Shown: one piece after another, positions 8,048-16,156 of the stretch
Position numbering within the stretch: the first letter of the stretch is position 1
How the letters are laid out: each line of letters starts with the position of its first letter
Source: an uncultured Zoogloea sp.
Lineage (GTDB): Bacteria; Pseudomonadota; Gammaproteobacteria; Burkholderiales; Rhodocyclaceae
DNA: 58,558 nucleotides
Direction: 5' to 3'
NCBI GenBank assembly: GCA_937967645.1
Contig: CALBTT010000201.1
Coordinates: 1 to 58,558 of the forward strand
Translations under genes and position numbers: made by a program
The notes under the pieces: generated by a model
The model's input: the letters and a program-made list of their open reading frames with translations, nothing else
What the model was told of the DNA's origin: nothing
Databases searched by the model: none

Positions 8048-8154
8048 GGGGCTCTCCTGGGCTGCCTGGTCGTCGGCCCGGCGGGCAGCCCTGTTGTCTT
8101 GAACTCGCCGGATTGACGGACGATACTAGCGCCCACCCGGATGGCTGTATTTCG

Positions 8155-8174
8155 ACAAACTGACAGAGATTTGT
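8155..8174. promoter_or_regulatory. Weak inverted repeat in MFS/AraC divergent promoter
   Basis: ACAAA (8155-8159) and TTTGT (8170-8174) form a short inverted repeat with a 10-base spacer just upstream of the AraC start. AraC regulators next to divergent exporters often bind such intergenic sites. The arms are only 5 bases, so this is a weak candidate. Confidence 0.25.
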
Positions 8175-8180
8175 TCAAAC

Positions 8181-8966
8181 ATGCCGCGCAGTGCCTCGCC
8201 CCGCTCCTTCGATCCCCTGCCACGCCGCGCGCCGTCCATGGACGAACCGGTGACCATGAACGTCCGCAGCCTGCCCCCCGACGTGGTAGTGCCAGCCCAC
8301 CGCCACCCCTGGGCCCAGCTTGCCTACCCCATCTGCGGCGCGATCCGCATCTGCGCCGCTGGCATGGCCTGGATCGTGCCCCCCAACCGGGCGGTGTGGA
8401 TCCCGCCGGAGATCGACCATGACCTGACCGTGCTCGGCGCGGTCGAGCTGCGCACCCTCTACATCGCCTCGGCCGCCGCCCCCCTGCCCCTCGACGCCTG
8501 CACCGTGGTGGACGTGTCGCCCCTGCTGCGCAGCCTCGGCGAAGCCCTGGCCGAAGGCCGTGGCGACGCCCGCCACCGCCTGATGATGCAGCTGGCCCTG
8601 GAGGAGATGCGCATCGCCCGCCCCCTCTCGCTGGGCCTGCCGCTGCCCCGCGACCGGCGCCTCAAGGCGCTCTGCGACGCACTCATGGACAACCCCGCCG
8701 ATGGCCGCGGCCTGACCGAATGGGCCGAGCAGGTGGGCGCCAGCGCGCGCACCCTGGCCCGCCTGTTCCAGTCCGAACTCGGCACCAGCTTCGGCGCCTG
8801 GCGCCAGCAGCTGCGCCTGGCCAAGGCGGTGGACGAGATCTCCCGCGGCCTGCCCATGGCCCAGGTCGCCGCCGCCGTGGGCTATGCCAGCCAGGCCGCC
8901 TTCTCGGCCATGTTCGCCAAGGCCCTCGGCGTCCCGCCCAGCCGCTTCACCGGCCCGCCCGGCTGA
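8181..8966 (+). CDS. AraC-family transcriptional regulator
   Basis: A 261-residue regulator with an N-terminal cupin-like sensor (PAHRHPWAQLAYPICG, PPNRAVWIPPEIDHD) and a C-terminal double helix-turn-helix (about 180-258), including LTEWAEQVGASARTLARLF and MAQVAAAVGYASQAAFSAMF. This layout resembles NimR-type regulators that control an adjacent exporter. It is divergent from the MFS gene and probably its regulator. Neither the ATG at 8181 nor the one at 8238 (MDEPVTMN) has a clear ribosome site, so the start is uncertain. Confidence 0.85.
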   Translation: MPRSASPRSFDPLPRRAPSMDEPVTMNVRSLPPDVVVPAHRHPWAQLAYPICGAIRICAAGMAWIVPPNRAVWIPPEIDHDLTVLGAVELRTLYIASAAAPLPLDACTVVDVSPLLRSLGEALAEGRGDARHRLMMQLALEEMRIARPLSLGLPLPRDRRLKALCDALMDNPADGRGLTEWAEQVGASARTLARLFQSELGTSFGAWRQQLRLAKAVDEISRGLPMAQVAAAVGYASQAAFSAMFAKALGVPPSRFTGPPG

Positions 8967-9152
8967 CACGCCAGCGCCCCTCTTCGCCTGCCGCAGGGTC
9001 TTGCCTGCGATGCGACCAGGCCGCGCTGCGTGCGGGCATCGATGGGATTGCGTGCTCTGCCCACGGTGTCCCCACACCGCAATGTGACCCGCTCCATTGA
9101 TGCCAGGTGGCTTTTCAGTCAGGATATGCAAGAAAGATAAACCCTCCTGCCA

Positions 9153-9172
9153 CGCTCCGCCAAAGCGGAGCG
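9153..9172 (+). terminator. Hairpin after araC gene, possible terminator or leader
   Basis: CGCTCCGC-CAAA-GCGGAGCG is a perfect 8-bp stem with a four-base loop, followed by CCTTCTTT. It lies 186 bases after the AraC stop and only 12 bases before the ATG at 9185. It could end AraC transcripts or affect translation of the next gene. The pyrimidine run is short, so this is a moderate call. Confidence 0.45.
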
Positions 9173-9184
9173 CCTTCTTTCACC

Positions 9185-9913
9185 ATGCCCCTGTTCCTCG
9201 CCAGCACCCCTCCCCCCCGGGAGGTTCGAAATGCGTGTTACCTGTTGCTCGGATCCTTCATTGCGAGCCTGCTGACGTCACCCGACTTGCTGGACGGCAA
9301 GCTCGGTACCACGGCCATCGCCCTGGCCATCGTCACCGCCGTACTGGTCTGGCTCCAGATGAGGATCCGGGCCCGCAAGAACTGGGCGCGATGGGTCACG
9401 CTGCTGCTGGCGATATGGGGATTCGCCTCCACCGCAGCGACGCTCCGGGAGCAGCTGAGCTTGCACCCGCTCCTGACAACGATCGACATCATGACCAGCG
9501 GGCTGGATCTGATCGCGCTGGTCATGCTGTTCACCACCCGCAGCAACGACTGGTTCGCCGGCCAGACGGGTGTGCCAGGGGAAGGACGCCCCCCGGAGTC
9601 CGCCAAGGCCTCCGGCACCGCCTCCACCCTGGGGATCGACTGCCCACATTGCCACTACAAGATCGCCTTCCTTTCCAGGACCATCCTGAAGGCGCGCAAA
9701 CGGATCGACTGCCCCTGTTGCGGAAGCACACTCGAAGTCGAGTTCGCCTACGTCAAGTTCATCGTGCTGGGCATTGCCATCGGCTTCCCTGTGAGACAGC
9801 TGGGCAGCATGCTTCCCGGGCTATCCTTTCTCAACCACTGGAGCACCGCCGCCCTGGTGCTGGGACTGGCCCACGTCATGAGTGTCCGTCTGCGGGTGGC
9901 GGCAAGGCCCTGA
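9185..9913 (+). CDS. Membrane protein with double CxxC zinc ribbon
   Basis: A 242-residue hypothetical protein. Four hydrophobic segments are visible (near the N-terminus, about 40-60, around 65-85 and 95-125). A cytoplasmic-looking insert follows with IDCPHCHYKIAF and IDCPCCGSTLEV, a pair of CxxC knuckles spaced like a rubredoxin-type zinc ribbon. Then come one or two more hydrophobic segments. The ATG at 9185 is used; the frame runs further upstream but lacks support. No family was recognised. It stands alone, convergent with the AidB-like gene. Confidence 0.65.
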   Translation: MPLFLASTPPPREVRNACYLLLGSFIASLLTSPDLLDGKLGTTAIALAIVTAVLVWLQMRIRARKNWARWVTLLLAIWGFASTAATLREQLSLHPLLTTIDIMTSGLDLIALVMLFTTRSNDWFAGQTGVPGEGRPPESAKASGTASTLGIDCPHCHYKIAFLSRTILKARKRIDCPCCGSTLEVEFAYVKFIVLGIAIGFPVRQLGSMLPGLSFLNHWSTAALVLGLAHVMSVRLRVAARP

Positions 9914-9945
9914 CCCCCGGCCGGGCCTCGCCGGGCACCGGCAGC

Positions 9946-11658
9946 TCAGACTGAAACCCGGGCCCGGTCCACGATACGGTCGGCCTGGCTGCGGGTGATC
10001 GAGCCCGCCAGGGACCCGAACATCACACCCCAGTGGCTGCCCTGGCCCCCCAGGCGGCTGGCCATGAAGGCCTCCACCCCATCCGGCGTGCCGTGACGCA
10101 GCAGCTCGGCCCCCTGCACCGCCCGGGCGATCGCCTCGCTGGCCGCCCGGGCCAGGAATTCCTCCCCACGCAGCTGATCGAGCAGCGCCTCCAGGGCCCG
10201 CAGGTGGGCGTCGAAGCGGCGATCCTGCCCGCGCACCCCGGCCAGCTCGGCCATCAGGGCCTCGCGGCAGGCCTCGTCCTTGAGCATGGCCCGCCGCACG
10301 TCCATGCACATCATGTTGGCGCTGCCTTCCCACACGCTGTTGAGCGGCGACTCGCGGAATATGCGAGCCATCGGGTTCTCTTCGATGAAGCCGTTGCCTC
10401 CATGGCACTGCAGTGCCTCGTTGGCCACCGCCGGGGCGCGGGAGCAGTTGAAGAACTTGGCCATCGGCGTGGCGACCCGGGCAAAGGCCCGCTCCTGCGG
10501 GTCGCTGTCCAGGTGGTCGGTGGCGCGGGCCACCCGCAGGGCCATCAGGGTGCAGGCCTCGACCTCCACCGCCATATCGGCCAACACATTGGCCATCATC
10601 GGCCGCCGCGCCAGGCTGGAGCCGAAGCCGTCCCGGGTACAGGCATGGTTCAGGGCGAGGGTCAGGGCCTGGCGCATCAGACCCGCCGAGCCCACCGCAA
10701 AATCCAGGCGGGTGAGGTGGGCGTGGGACAGGATCTCGCGGATCCCTGCCCCCTCCGCGCCAACCCGGATCGCCAGGGTGCCGCTGAACTCCACCTCGCT
10801 ACTGGCATTGGACCGGTTGCCCGCCTTGTCCTTGAGGCGCTGGATGAAGAAGCGGTTGTAACTGCCGTCGGGCAAGGTCCGGGGCAGGAAGAAGCAGGTC
10901 ACCTCCCCGGCCACCTTGGCCAGGGTGAAAAAGCCATCGGACTGGGGCACCGAGCAGAACCACTTGTGGCCGGTGAGCAGATACCAGTGGGCGGTGGCGC
11001 CGTGGTAGCCGTCGCTGTGGGAGAAGACGGCGGTGGTCTGGGTCTCGCGCAGATCGGAGCCGCCCTGCTTCTCGGTCATCGCATAGCCAATCACCACCGA
11101 AGGCTTGTCGGCCACCTCCCGGCGGCTGAACTCGTAGTCGGTGCCGACGCACTTGTCGGCCCAGATCCGCAGCGCCGGCTCCGCCGCGAAGCCCGCGTGG
11201 GACGCGTAGGCCATGCCGGTGGGGCAGCCCGTGCCGTGCTCCACCTGGTTCCACAGGTAGGACAGCACCGCCCGCGCGAAGTGGGGCTGGCGCTCCTGGG
11301 CGGTCCACGCCAGGGACGGCACCTGGTGCTGCCAGGCCAGGGCCATCAGCTGGTGCCAGGCGGGGTGGAACTCCACCCAGTCGATGCGGTTGCCGTAGCG
11401 GTCATGGGTCTTCAGCTCCGGCAGGTGGCGGTTGGCCAGCCGGGCCAGCTCCTGCACCGCCTCGTCGCCGGCCAGCCGGCCGAGGGCCGAGCAGCGCGCG
11501 GCGGCCCAGGGCGCTTCACGGGCCACCGCGGCGCTCAGCACGGCGTCACCGTCGAAGGCATTGAAGCCGCTGGCCAGCGCGGCCTGGTTGCGGACCACGT
11601 GGGTGGCGTAACGGTCCGGCGCGGAAGCAAACGGCGGGGTCTCGGACGGTGCGTTCAT
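9946..11658 (-). CDS. AidB-like acyl-CoA dehydrogenase
   Basis: A 570-residue flavoprotein of the AidB/isovaleryl-CoA dehydrogenase-like branch. Typical segments are YAMTEKQGGSDLRETQT (FAD/substrate region), LTGHKWFCS, and the C-terminal QCHGGNGFIEENPMARIFRE followed by NSVWEGSANMMCMDVRRA. The last is characteristic of AidB, an alkylation-stress protein with weak dehydrogenase activity. The ATG at 11658 follows GGAGGAGACCTTC. It lies 77 bases after the TetR gene on the same strand and is probably controlled by it. The physiological substrate is unknown. Confidence 0.88.
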   Translation of the reverse strand: MNAPSETPPFASAPDRYATHVVRNQAALASGFNAFDGDAVLSAAVAREAPWAAARCSALGRLAGDEAVQELARLANRHLPELKTHDRYGNRIDWVEFHPAWHQLMALAWQHQVPSLAWTAQERQPHFARAVLSYLWNQVEHGTGCPTGMAYASHAGFAAEPALRIWADKCVGTDYEFSRREVADKPSVVIGYAMTEKQGGSDLRETQTTAVFSHSDGYHGATAHWYLLTGHKWFCSVPQSDGFFTLAKVAGEVTCFFLPRTLPDGSYNRFFIQRLKDKAGNRSNASSEVEFSGTLAIRVGAEGAGIREILSHAHLTRLDFAVGSAGLMRQALTLALNHACTRDGFGSSLARRPMMANVLADMAVEVEACTLMALRVARATDHLDSDPQERAFARVATPMAKFFNCSRAPAVANEALQCHGGNGFIEENPMARIFRESPLNSVWEGSANMMCMDVRRAMLKDEACREALMAELAGVRGQDRRFDAHLRALEALLDQLRGEEFLARAASEAIARAVQGAELLRHGTPDGVEAFMASRLGGQGSHWGVMFGSLAGSITRSQADRIVDRARVSV

Positions 11659-11735
11659 GAAGGTCTCCTCCTGTAGCCCGTGACGGGCCTTGTCATGGGT
11701 GGAACTCGGGCTCAGGCAGCCTGGCCGGCCAGCCT

Positions 11736-12380
11736 TCAGCCCGGGGTCGGGAGCGCGGCCACCGCCGCGCAGCACACTTCGGCGATCTGGCTCGCCAGGG
11801 CAGGTACGGCACCGCCATCGCGGTCCGCGCCGGCGAAATCGGCATTGAGGGGAGACAAGGGACCGATCAGCCCCTCCATGAAGCCGCCCACGATCACCGT
11901 GGCGGCGATGCTGGGATCGATGCCCGCCCGGAATGCCCCACAAGCCTGGCCGTCCCGGACGATGCGCATGATCTGCGCGCTGATGGCGTGCCGATAGGTC
12001 AGGCGGGCCTCGTCGATCTCCCGCTCGCAGGGCTCGGCGATCAGGGCATAGGCCAGCCGCCGGTTGCGCATGGCCCGCAGCACAAAGGTGGTCACCGCGG
12101 CCTCCAGGCGTTGCGCCGGGCTGTCTTCGCTCCCGGCGATCGCCTCGATCACGTCCACCTCCCGCTGGGACACGGTGGACAGCACCTCGACGAACAGATC
12201 GACCTTGGACGGGAAGTAGCGGTACACCGAGCCGGTGGCCAGCCCGGCCGCCGCCGCCACGTGACTGACCTGGGCCTCCGGCCAGCCGCCCTCTGCGACC
12301 AGCGTGCGGGCGGCGGCGAGGATGCGCTTCCGGTTGTCGGCCAGGCGGGCCTCGACGGTATCGGTCTTGCGGTAGGCCAT
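11736..12380 (-). CDS. TetR-family transcriptional regulator
   Basis: A 214-residue repressor. The N-terminal TetR helix-turn-helix is clear: RILAAARTLVAEGGW, then VSHVAAAAGLATGSVYRYFPSKVDLF (about residues 18-66), with a ligand-binding helical domain after it. It precedes the AidB-like gene in the same direction. Two perfect palindromes lie directly upstream of its start, so autoregulation of the pair is likely. The ligand is unknown; acyl-CoA-type ligands are a guess from the neighbour. Confidence 0.9.
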   Translation of the reverse strand: MAYRKTDTVEARLADNRKRILAAARTLVAEGGWPEAQVSHVAAAAGLATGSVYRYFPSKVDLFVEVLSTVSQREVDVIEAIAGSEDSPAQRLEAAVTTFVLRAMRNRRLAYALIAEPCEREIDEARLTYRHAISAQIMRIVRDGQACGAFRAGIDPSIAATVIVGGFMEGLIGPLSPLNADFAGADRDGGAVPALASQIAEVCCAAVAALPTPG

Positions 12381-12386
12381 GAAGAA

Positions 12387-12422
12387 CTGAATCCTTATTC
12401 AGATAATGAACATTAATTCATT
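12387..12422. promoter_or_regulatory. Paired palindromic operators upstream of tetR
   Basis: CTGAATCCTTATTCAG (12387-12402) has perfect 6-base arms, and AATGAA-CATTAA-TTCATT (12405-12422) is a second perfect inverted repeat. Both lie within 45 bases of the TetR start codon in an AT-rich patch that stands out from the G+C-rich surroundings. Size and place fit TetR operators and a promoter for the tetR-aidB-like pair. Confidence 0.55.
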
Positions 12423-12619
12423 TCTTCAAGTCCGACAACAATCCGCCACACGCGCAACGTGGTCAGCCCCCGCTGCGGGGTCACCCGGCTCGACGCCGCC
12501 GACACCCGCTCCACCCCCTGCTGCAGCGGGCCGACCAGGTCATGCAGGCCGCCAGGAGGGCGGACTGCAAGCGCATTTCCACAAGGCGGCCGCCGAGCCT
12601 GGGCGGCGCTGCCGCGGTC

Positions 12620-14050
12620 TCAGGGCGCAGGCAGCTCCAGCACGGCCACCACGCCGCCGCCGGCCCCCCGCTGGAGCTGCAGGCCGCCACCGTAGAGCCC
12701 CGACAATTCGCTCACGATGGCCAGCCCGAGGCCCGAGCCGGGCACGGATTCATCGAGACGGATGCCGCGGTCGAGCACCTCCGTGAGGCGGGCTGCGTCG
12801 ATCCCCGGCCCGTCATCCTCGATGCGCACGCACAGGCATCCCGGCCGCGCGCCGCCGGGCGGCGCAACGGTCACCACGACCTCGCGGCGGGCCCACTTGC
12901 AGGCGTTGTCCAGCAGGTTGCCGAGCATCTCCTGGAGATCCTGCTCCTCCCCCGCAAAGTAGGTCGGCGGGGCATCCTCGACCCGGACGTGCAGCGCGCG
13001 TGCGGCATGCACCTTCTCCATCACCCGGACCAAGCCCCTCACGCAGGCCAGCACTTCGCAGCGCTGCCCGGGCATCTGCCGTGTGGCCGACATCCGGGCC
13101 CGCGCCAGGTGCCAGTCCACCTGCCGCCGGGCCAGCCCCACCTGCTCGCCGACCAGGCGGGCAAGCCCCGCCTCCGGACCGACCGCCGCACGGGCCGCCG
13201 CCTGGTCGAGCACGGCCAGCGGCGTCTTCAGCGCATGGGCCAGGTTGCCCGCCTGGGTGCGCGCCCGCTCGACAACCCGGCGGTTCTGCTCGAGCACCCG
13301 GTTGAAGTCGTCCACCAACGGCTGGATCTCACTCGGGTACGGCCCGCCCAGGGTCGTGGCACGGGCATCCTGCAAGGCCTGGAGATCGCCCTGCAGGCGG
13401 CGCAGGGGACGCAGCCCCACCCACAGCTGGGCCACCGCCGCCAGCACCAGCAGCACGAAGAGCACGGCCAGCGACACGCCCAGCACCCGCCCGAAGCGTT
13501 CGAGTGCGGCCTGGGTGTCCTTCAGATCGGCTCCCACCAGCAGGCGCCAGCGCACCTCTGGCTGCTCGGCCAGGCGCACAGTACGCTCGAGCAGCAGCAG
13601 GTGGCTGTCGCGGGGGCCGCCGGTCTCATGCACATGCAGGGCGCCATCGATCAGTACATCTCCGGGCACCACCAGGCGGTCGTCCCACAGGGACCGGGAG
13701 CGCCTTACCGCCACATGGCCCTGCCCGCCCGGGGCCACCTCGTCGATCTGCCAGTACAGCCCGGAATAGGGCTGCTGCCAGCGGGGATCGGACAAGGCCT
13801 GCGGATCGATGGCCGGCCGGCCCTGGGCATCCACGGCCAGGCGCGCGGTCAGCTGGTCCAGCTGCTGGCCCAGGCCGATCTGGAACTGCTGCAGCACATG
13901 CTCACGGAACAGGCCATGCAGCACCACGCCGGCCAGGGCCAGGGCCACCGCCAGCCCGATCACCGTGGCGGCAAAGAGGCGGACGCGCAGGGAGCCGGCC
14001 GGCGCGCCGCCACCCTGCCCTTCACCGGCGGGGCCTCCGGTCACCGTCAT
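12620..14050 (-). CDS. Sensor histidine kinase (QseC/PmrB-like)
   Basis: A 476-residue membrane kinase. TM1 is about residues 24-46 and TM2 about 190-210 around a periplasmic sensor region, followed by a HAMP-like linker, an H-box AHALKTPLAVL with H272, and an ATPase domain with N-box DNACKWARREV, DDGPGIDAARL and GSGLGLAIVSEL. The start overlaps the response regulator stop by four bases (ATGA), so the two are translationally coupled. It is the third gene of pepSY-RR-HK, divergent from the SHP haem-protein operon, and may control it. Confidence 0.92.
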   Translation of the reverse strand: MTVTGGPAGEGQGGGAPAGSLRVRLFAATVIGLAVALALAGVVLHGLFREHVLQQFQIGLGQQLDQLTARLAVDAQGRPAIDPQALSDPRWQQPYSGLYWQIDEVAPGGQGHVAVRRSRSLWDDRLVVPGDVLIDGALHVHETGGPRDSHLLLLERTVRLAEQPEVRWRLLVGADLKDTQAALERFGRVLGVSLAVLFVLLVLAAVAQLWVGLRPLRRLQGDLQALQDARATTLGGPYPSEIQPLVDDFNRVLEQNRRVVERARTQAGNLAHALKTPLAVLDQAAARAAVGPEAGLARLVGEQVGLARRQVDWHLARARMSATRQMPGQRCEVLACVRGLVRVMEKVHAARALHVRVEDAPPTYFAGEEQDLQEMLGNLLDNACKWARREVVVTVAPPGGARPGCLCVRIEDDGPGIDAARLTEVLDRGIRLDESVPGSGLGLAIVSELSGLYGGGLQLQRGAGGGVVAVLELPAP

Positions 14051-14706
14051 CGGGGCACGAGGCGGTAGCCCTGGCCCCGCACGGTTTCGATCAGGTCGGC
14101 GGCGAGCTTCCTGCGCAGGCGCCCGACGAAGACCTCGATGGTGTTGGAGTCCCGGTCGAAATCCTGGGCATAGATGTGTTCGGTGAGCTCGCCGCGGGAG
14201 ACCAGCTGCCCCGGGCGGTGCATCAGGTAGGCCAGCACCTTGTATTCATGGCTGGTCAGCGTCACCGGCGTCCCCTGAAAGCTGACCCGGCCGCTGCGGG
14301 TATCCAGCACCAGCTCGCCACAGGTCAACACCGGGGAGGCCAGGCCACCGGCCCGGCGGATCAGCGCCCGCAGGCGGGCTAGCAACTCCTCGGTGTGGAA
14401 GGGCTTGGTGAGATAGTCGTCGGCACCGGCATCGATGCCGGTGACCTTCTCGTGCCAGTTATCGCGGGCGGTCAGGATCAGCACCGGCATGCCGCGCCCC
14501 TCGGCGCGCCAGCGGCGCAGCACGCTCAGGCCGTCGAGCAGGGGCAGGCCCAGGTCGAGCACCACCGCATCAAAGGCCTCGGTGCCGCCGAGAAAGTGGG
14601 CATCGCGCCCGTTGTCGGCCTCGTCCACCACATAACCGGCCTCCTCCAGGCTCAGGCGGAGCTGGCCACGCAGCACGGGTTCATCTTCGACCAGCAGGAC
14701 TCTCAT
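14047..14706 (-). CDS. OmpR-family response regulator
   Basis: A 219-residue response regulator. The receiver domain has acidic residues at E7-D8, phospho-acceptor D51 (AVVLDLGLPLLDG) and KPF; the C-terminal winged helix includes SRGELTEHIYAQDFDRDSNTIEVFVGRLRRKL. This is the QseB/PmrA subgroup by overall look. The ATG at 14706 overlaps the PepSY gene stop by four bases, and its own stop overlaps the kinase start. A direct repeat TGAAC-N6-TGAAC in the divergent promoter is a candidate binding site. Confidence 0.93.
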   Translation of the reverse strand: MRVLLVEDEPVLRGQLRLSLEEAGYVVDEADNGRDAHFLGGTEAFDAVVLDLGLPLLDGLSVLRRWRAEGRGMPVLILTARDNWHEKVTGIDAGADDYLTKPFHTEELLARLRALIRRAGGLASPVLTCGELVLDTRSGRVSFQGTPVTLTSHEYKVLAYLMHRPGQLVSRGELTEHIYAQDFDRDSNTIEVFVGRLRRKLAADLIETVRGQGYRLVPR

Positions 14707-15047
14707 CGGCGCTTCTCCTTCAGCACCGCCGCGGTCTTGGCATCGAGCTTCAGCTTGAGCAGGCGGCCATCGGCCTGCAGCAGCTTGATCTCGTAGAGCC
14801 ACAGGCCATCGTCCCGCTCCAGCTCCACCTCCAGGACCCGGCCGGGGTAGCTGCGCTCCAGGCGCGCCAGCACATCACGCAGGGGCAGGATCTGCCCGCT
14901 CTCGACGGCTCGCCGGGCGCGCTCGTGATCATCGTCATCGGCCCGCGCCGGCGCCACGCCCAGGGCCACGCCGATCAGCAGGGCCGCCGCCAGGGACGCG
15001 GCCAGACGCGACAAGGCAAGGGGACGCCTCAGGGCAGGAACTTTCAT
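14703..15047 (-). CDS. Periplasmic PepSY-domain protein
   Basis: A 114-residue exported protein. A signal peptide (LSRLAASLAAALLIGVALGVAPARA) is followed by one PepSY-like domain: RRAVESGQILPLRDVLARLE, then GRVLEVELERDDGLWLYEIKLLQADGRLLKLKLDAKT. Such proteins are often encoded with QseBC-type two-component systems and may modulate the sensor or act near cytochromes. The ATG at 15047 starts the signal peptide. It overlaps the response regulator by four bases and is divergent from SHP. Confidence 0.85.
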   Translation of the reverse strand: MKVPALRRPLALSRLAASLAAALLIGVALGVAPARADDDDHERARRAVESGQILPLRDVLARLERSYPGRVLEVELERDDGLWLYEIKLLQADGRLLKLKLDAKTAAVLKEKRR

Positions 15048-15071
15048 CCCCGGATTATCCCCCAGCCAGGC

Positions 15072-15097
15072 TGAACGGCAGGTGAACAGCACGTTCA
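15072..15097. promoter_or_regulatory. OmpR-type direct repeat between pepSY and shp
   Basis: TGAAC at 15072-15076 and 15083-15087 form a direct repeat with an 11-base period, followed by an inverted GTTCA at 15093-15097. OmpR/PhoB-family regulators bind such direct half-sites on one DNA face. The site lies in the 111-base divergent region between the pepSY-RR-HK operon and the shp-dhc-cyb operon. It is unproven but well placed. Confidence 0.45.
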
Positions 15098-15158
15098 GGC
15101 AGCGTACAGGCGGTACGGCGCAGCATGTGCTCACGCTGACTTGCCCCTACCGACCGAC

Positions 15159-15572
15159 ATGATGCTCACCCGTCACCTCATCCTGAACCCCGCCGCCGCC
15201 CTGCTCCTGGCTACGGCGGCGATGGCGGCTCCCGCAGCCGACACCAGCGCCGGCACCCAGCTCGAATACTGGAGCGCCCAGGCCGGCGCGCCCGGCCAGG
15301 CGGCACGGGGCCAGGCCTTCTTCACCAGCCGGCATGGCGGCGAATGGTCGTGCTCATCCTGCCACGGCACGCCGCCCATCCGCGAGGGCCGGCACGCCAC
15401 CACCGACAAGTCGATCAACCCGCTGGCCCCGGCCTTCAACCCGCGCAGCTTCACCGACAGCGCCCGCAGCGACAAGTGGTTCCGCCGCAACTGCAAGGAT
15501 GTCCTGAACCGCGAGTGCAGCGCCGGCGAGAAGGCCGACGTGCTGGCCTACCTGCTGCAGCTCAAGCCTTAA
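15159..15572 (+). CDS. shp: SHP-type c-type cytochrome (DUF1924)
   Basis: A 137-residue exported monohaem cytochrome of the sphaeroides haem protein type. A signal peptide covers about residues 1-26 and the haem site is C65-S-S-C68-H69. The C-terminal part has N111-C112 with a second cysteine at C120. In Rhodobacter SHP an Asn next to a disulfide-bonded Cys is the labile haem ligand that gives way to oxygen or NO, and this spacing fits that arrangement (from memory of the family). The start is ATG 15159 or 15162. It is followed by dihaem cytochrome c and cytochrome b, the classical SHP partners. Confidence 0.85.
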   Translation: MMLTRHLILNPAAALLLATAAMAAPAADTSAGTQLEYWSAQAGAPGQAARGQAFFTSRHGGEWSCSSCHGTPPIREGRHATTDKSINPLAPAFNPRSFTDSARSDKWFRRNCKDVLNRECSAGEKADVLAYLLQLKP

Positions 15573-15602
15573 GCCCTGCCCCTCTGCCCCCTGGAGACCA
15601 TC

Positions 15603-16139
15603 ATGTCACTGCCCCACCACACTCACCCCGGCCATGCCCTTGCCGCGCTGCTCTCCTCCCTGTCTCTAGCCCTTGGCCTCGCCGGCCCGGCTGCGGCGGA
15701 CGACGACGAACGCGGCATGCCCCGGCCGGTCCCCCCGGCCTACTCCAGCGAATGCGGCAGCTGCCACCTGGCCTTTCCGCCCGGCGCCCTGCCCGCGGCC
15801 TCCTGGAAACACATCATGGCCGGCCTGGACAAGCATTACGGCAGCAATGCCTCCCTGGACGACGCCACCCGGCGCCAGCTCGACACCTGGCTGCAGACCC
15901 ACGCCGGCACCTGGAAACGGGTCGGCGAAGCCCCGCCGGAGGATCGCATCACCCGCTCGGCCTGGTTCCAGCGCAAGCATCGCCACATCCGCGATGCGGT
16001 GTGGACCCACGCCAGCGTCAAGCGCCCCGCCAACTGCAGCGCCTGCCACCCGGGGGCCGAGCGCGGCGACTTCGACGACGACCATCTGAAGATTCCACCC
16101 GGCCTGCCCCTGCACCTGCGCTGGGCCTGGTTTGACTGA
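15603..16139 (+). CDS. dhc: Dihaem cytochrome c (DHC)
   Basis: A 178-residue periplasmic dihaem cytochrome c. A signal peptide ends near ...GLAGPAAA (about residue 32) and two haem-binding sites are seen at C51-G-S-C54-H55 and C145-S-A-C148-H149. DHC proteins are known to donate electrons to SHP. It lies 30 bases after shp with a GGAG ribosome site and 17 bases before the cytochrome b gene, so the three are an operon. Confidence 0.9.
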   Translation: MSLPHHTHPGHALAALLSSLSLALGLAGPAAADDDERGMPRPVPPAYSSECGSCHLAFPPGALPAASWKHIMAGLDKHYGSNASLDDATRRQLDTWLQTHAGTWKRVGEAPPEDRITRSAWFQRKHRHIRDAVWTHASVKRPANCSACHPGAERGDFDDDHLKIPPGLPLHLRWAWFD

Positions 16140-16156
16140 CTTCCGGAGACTCCGCC

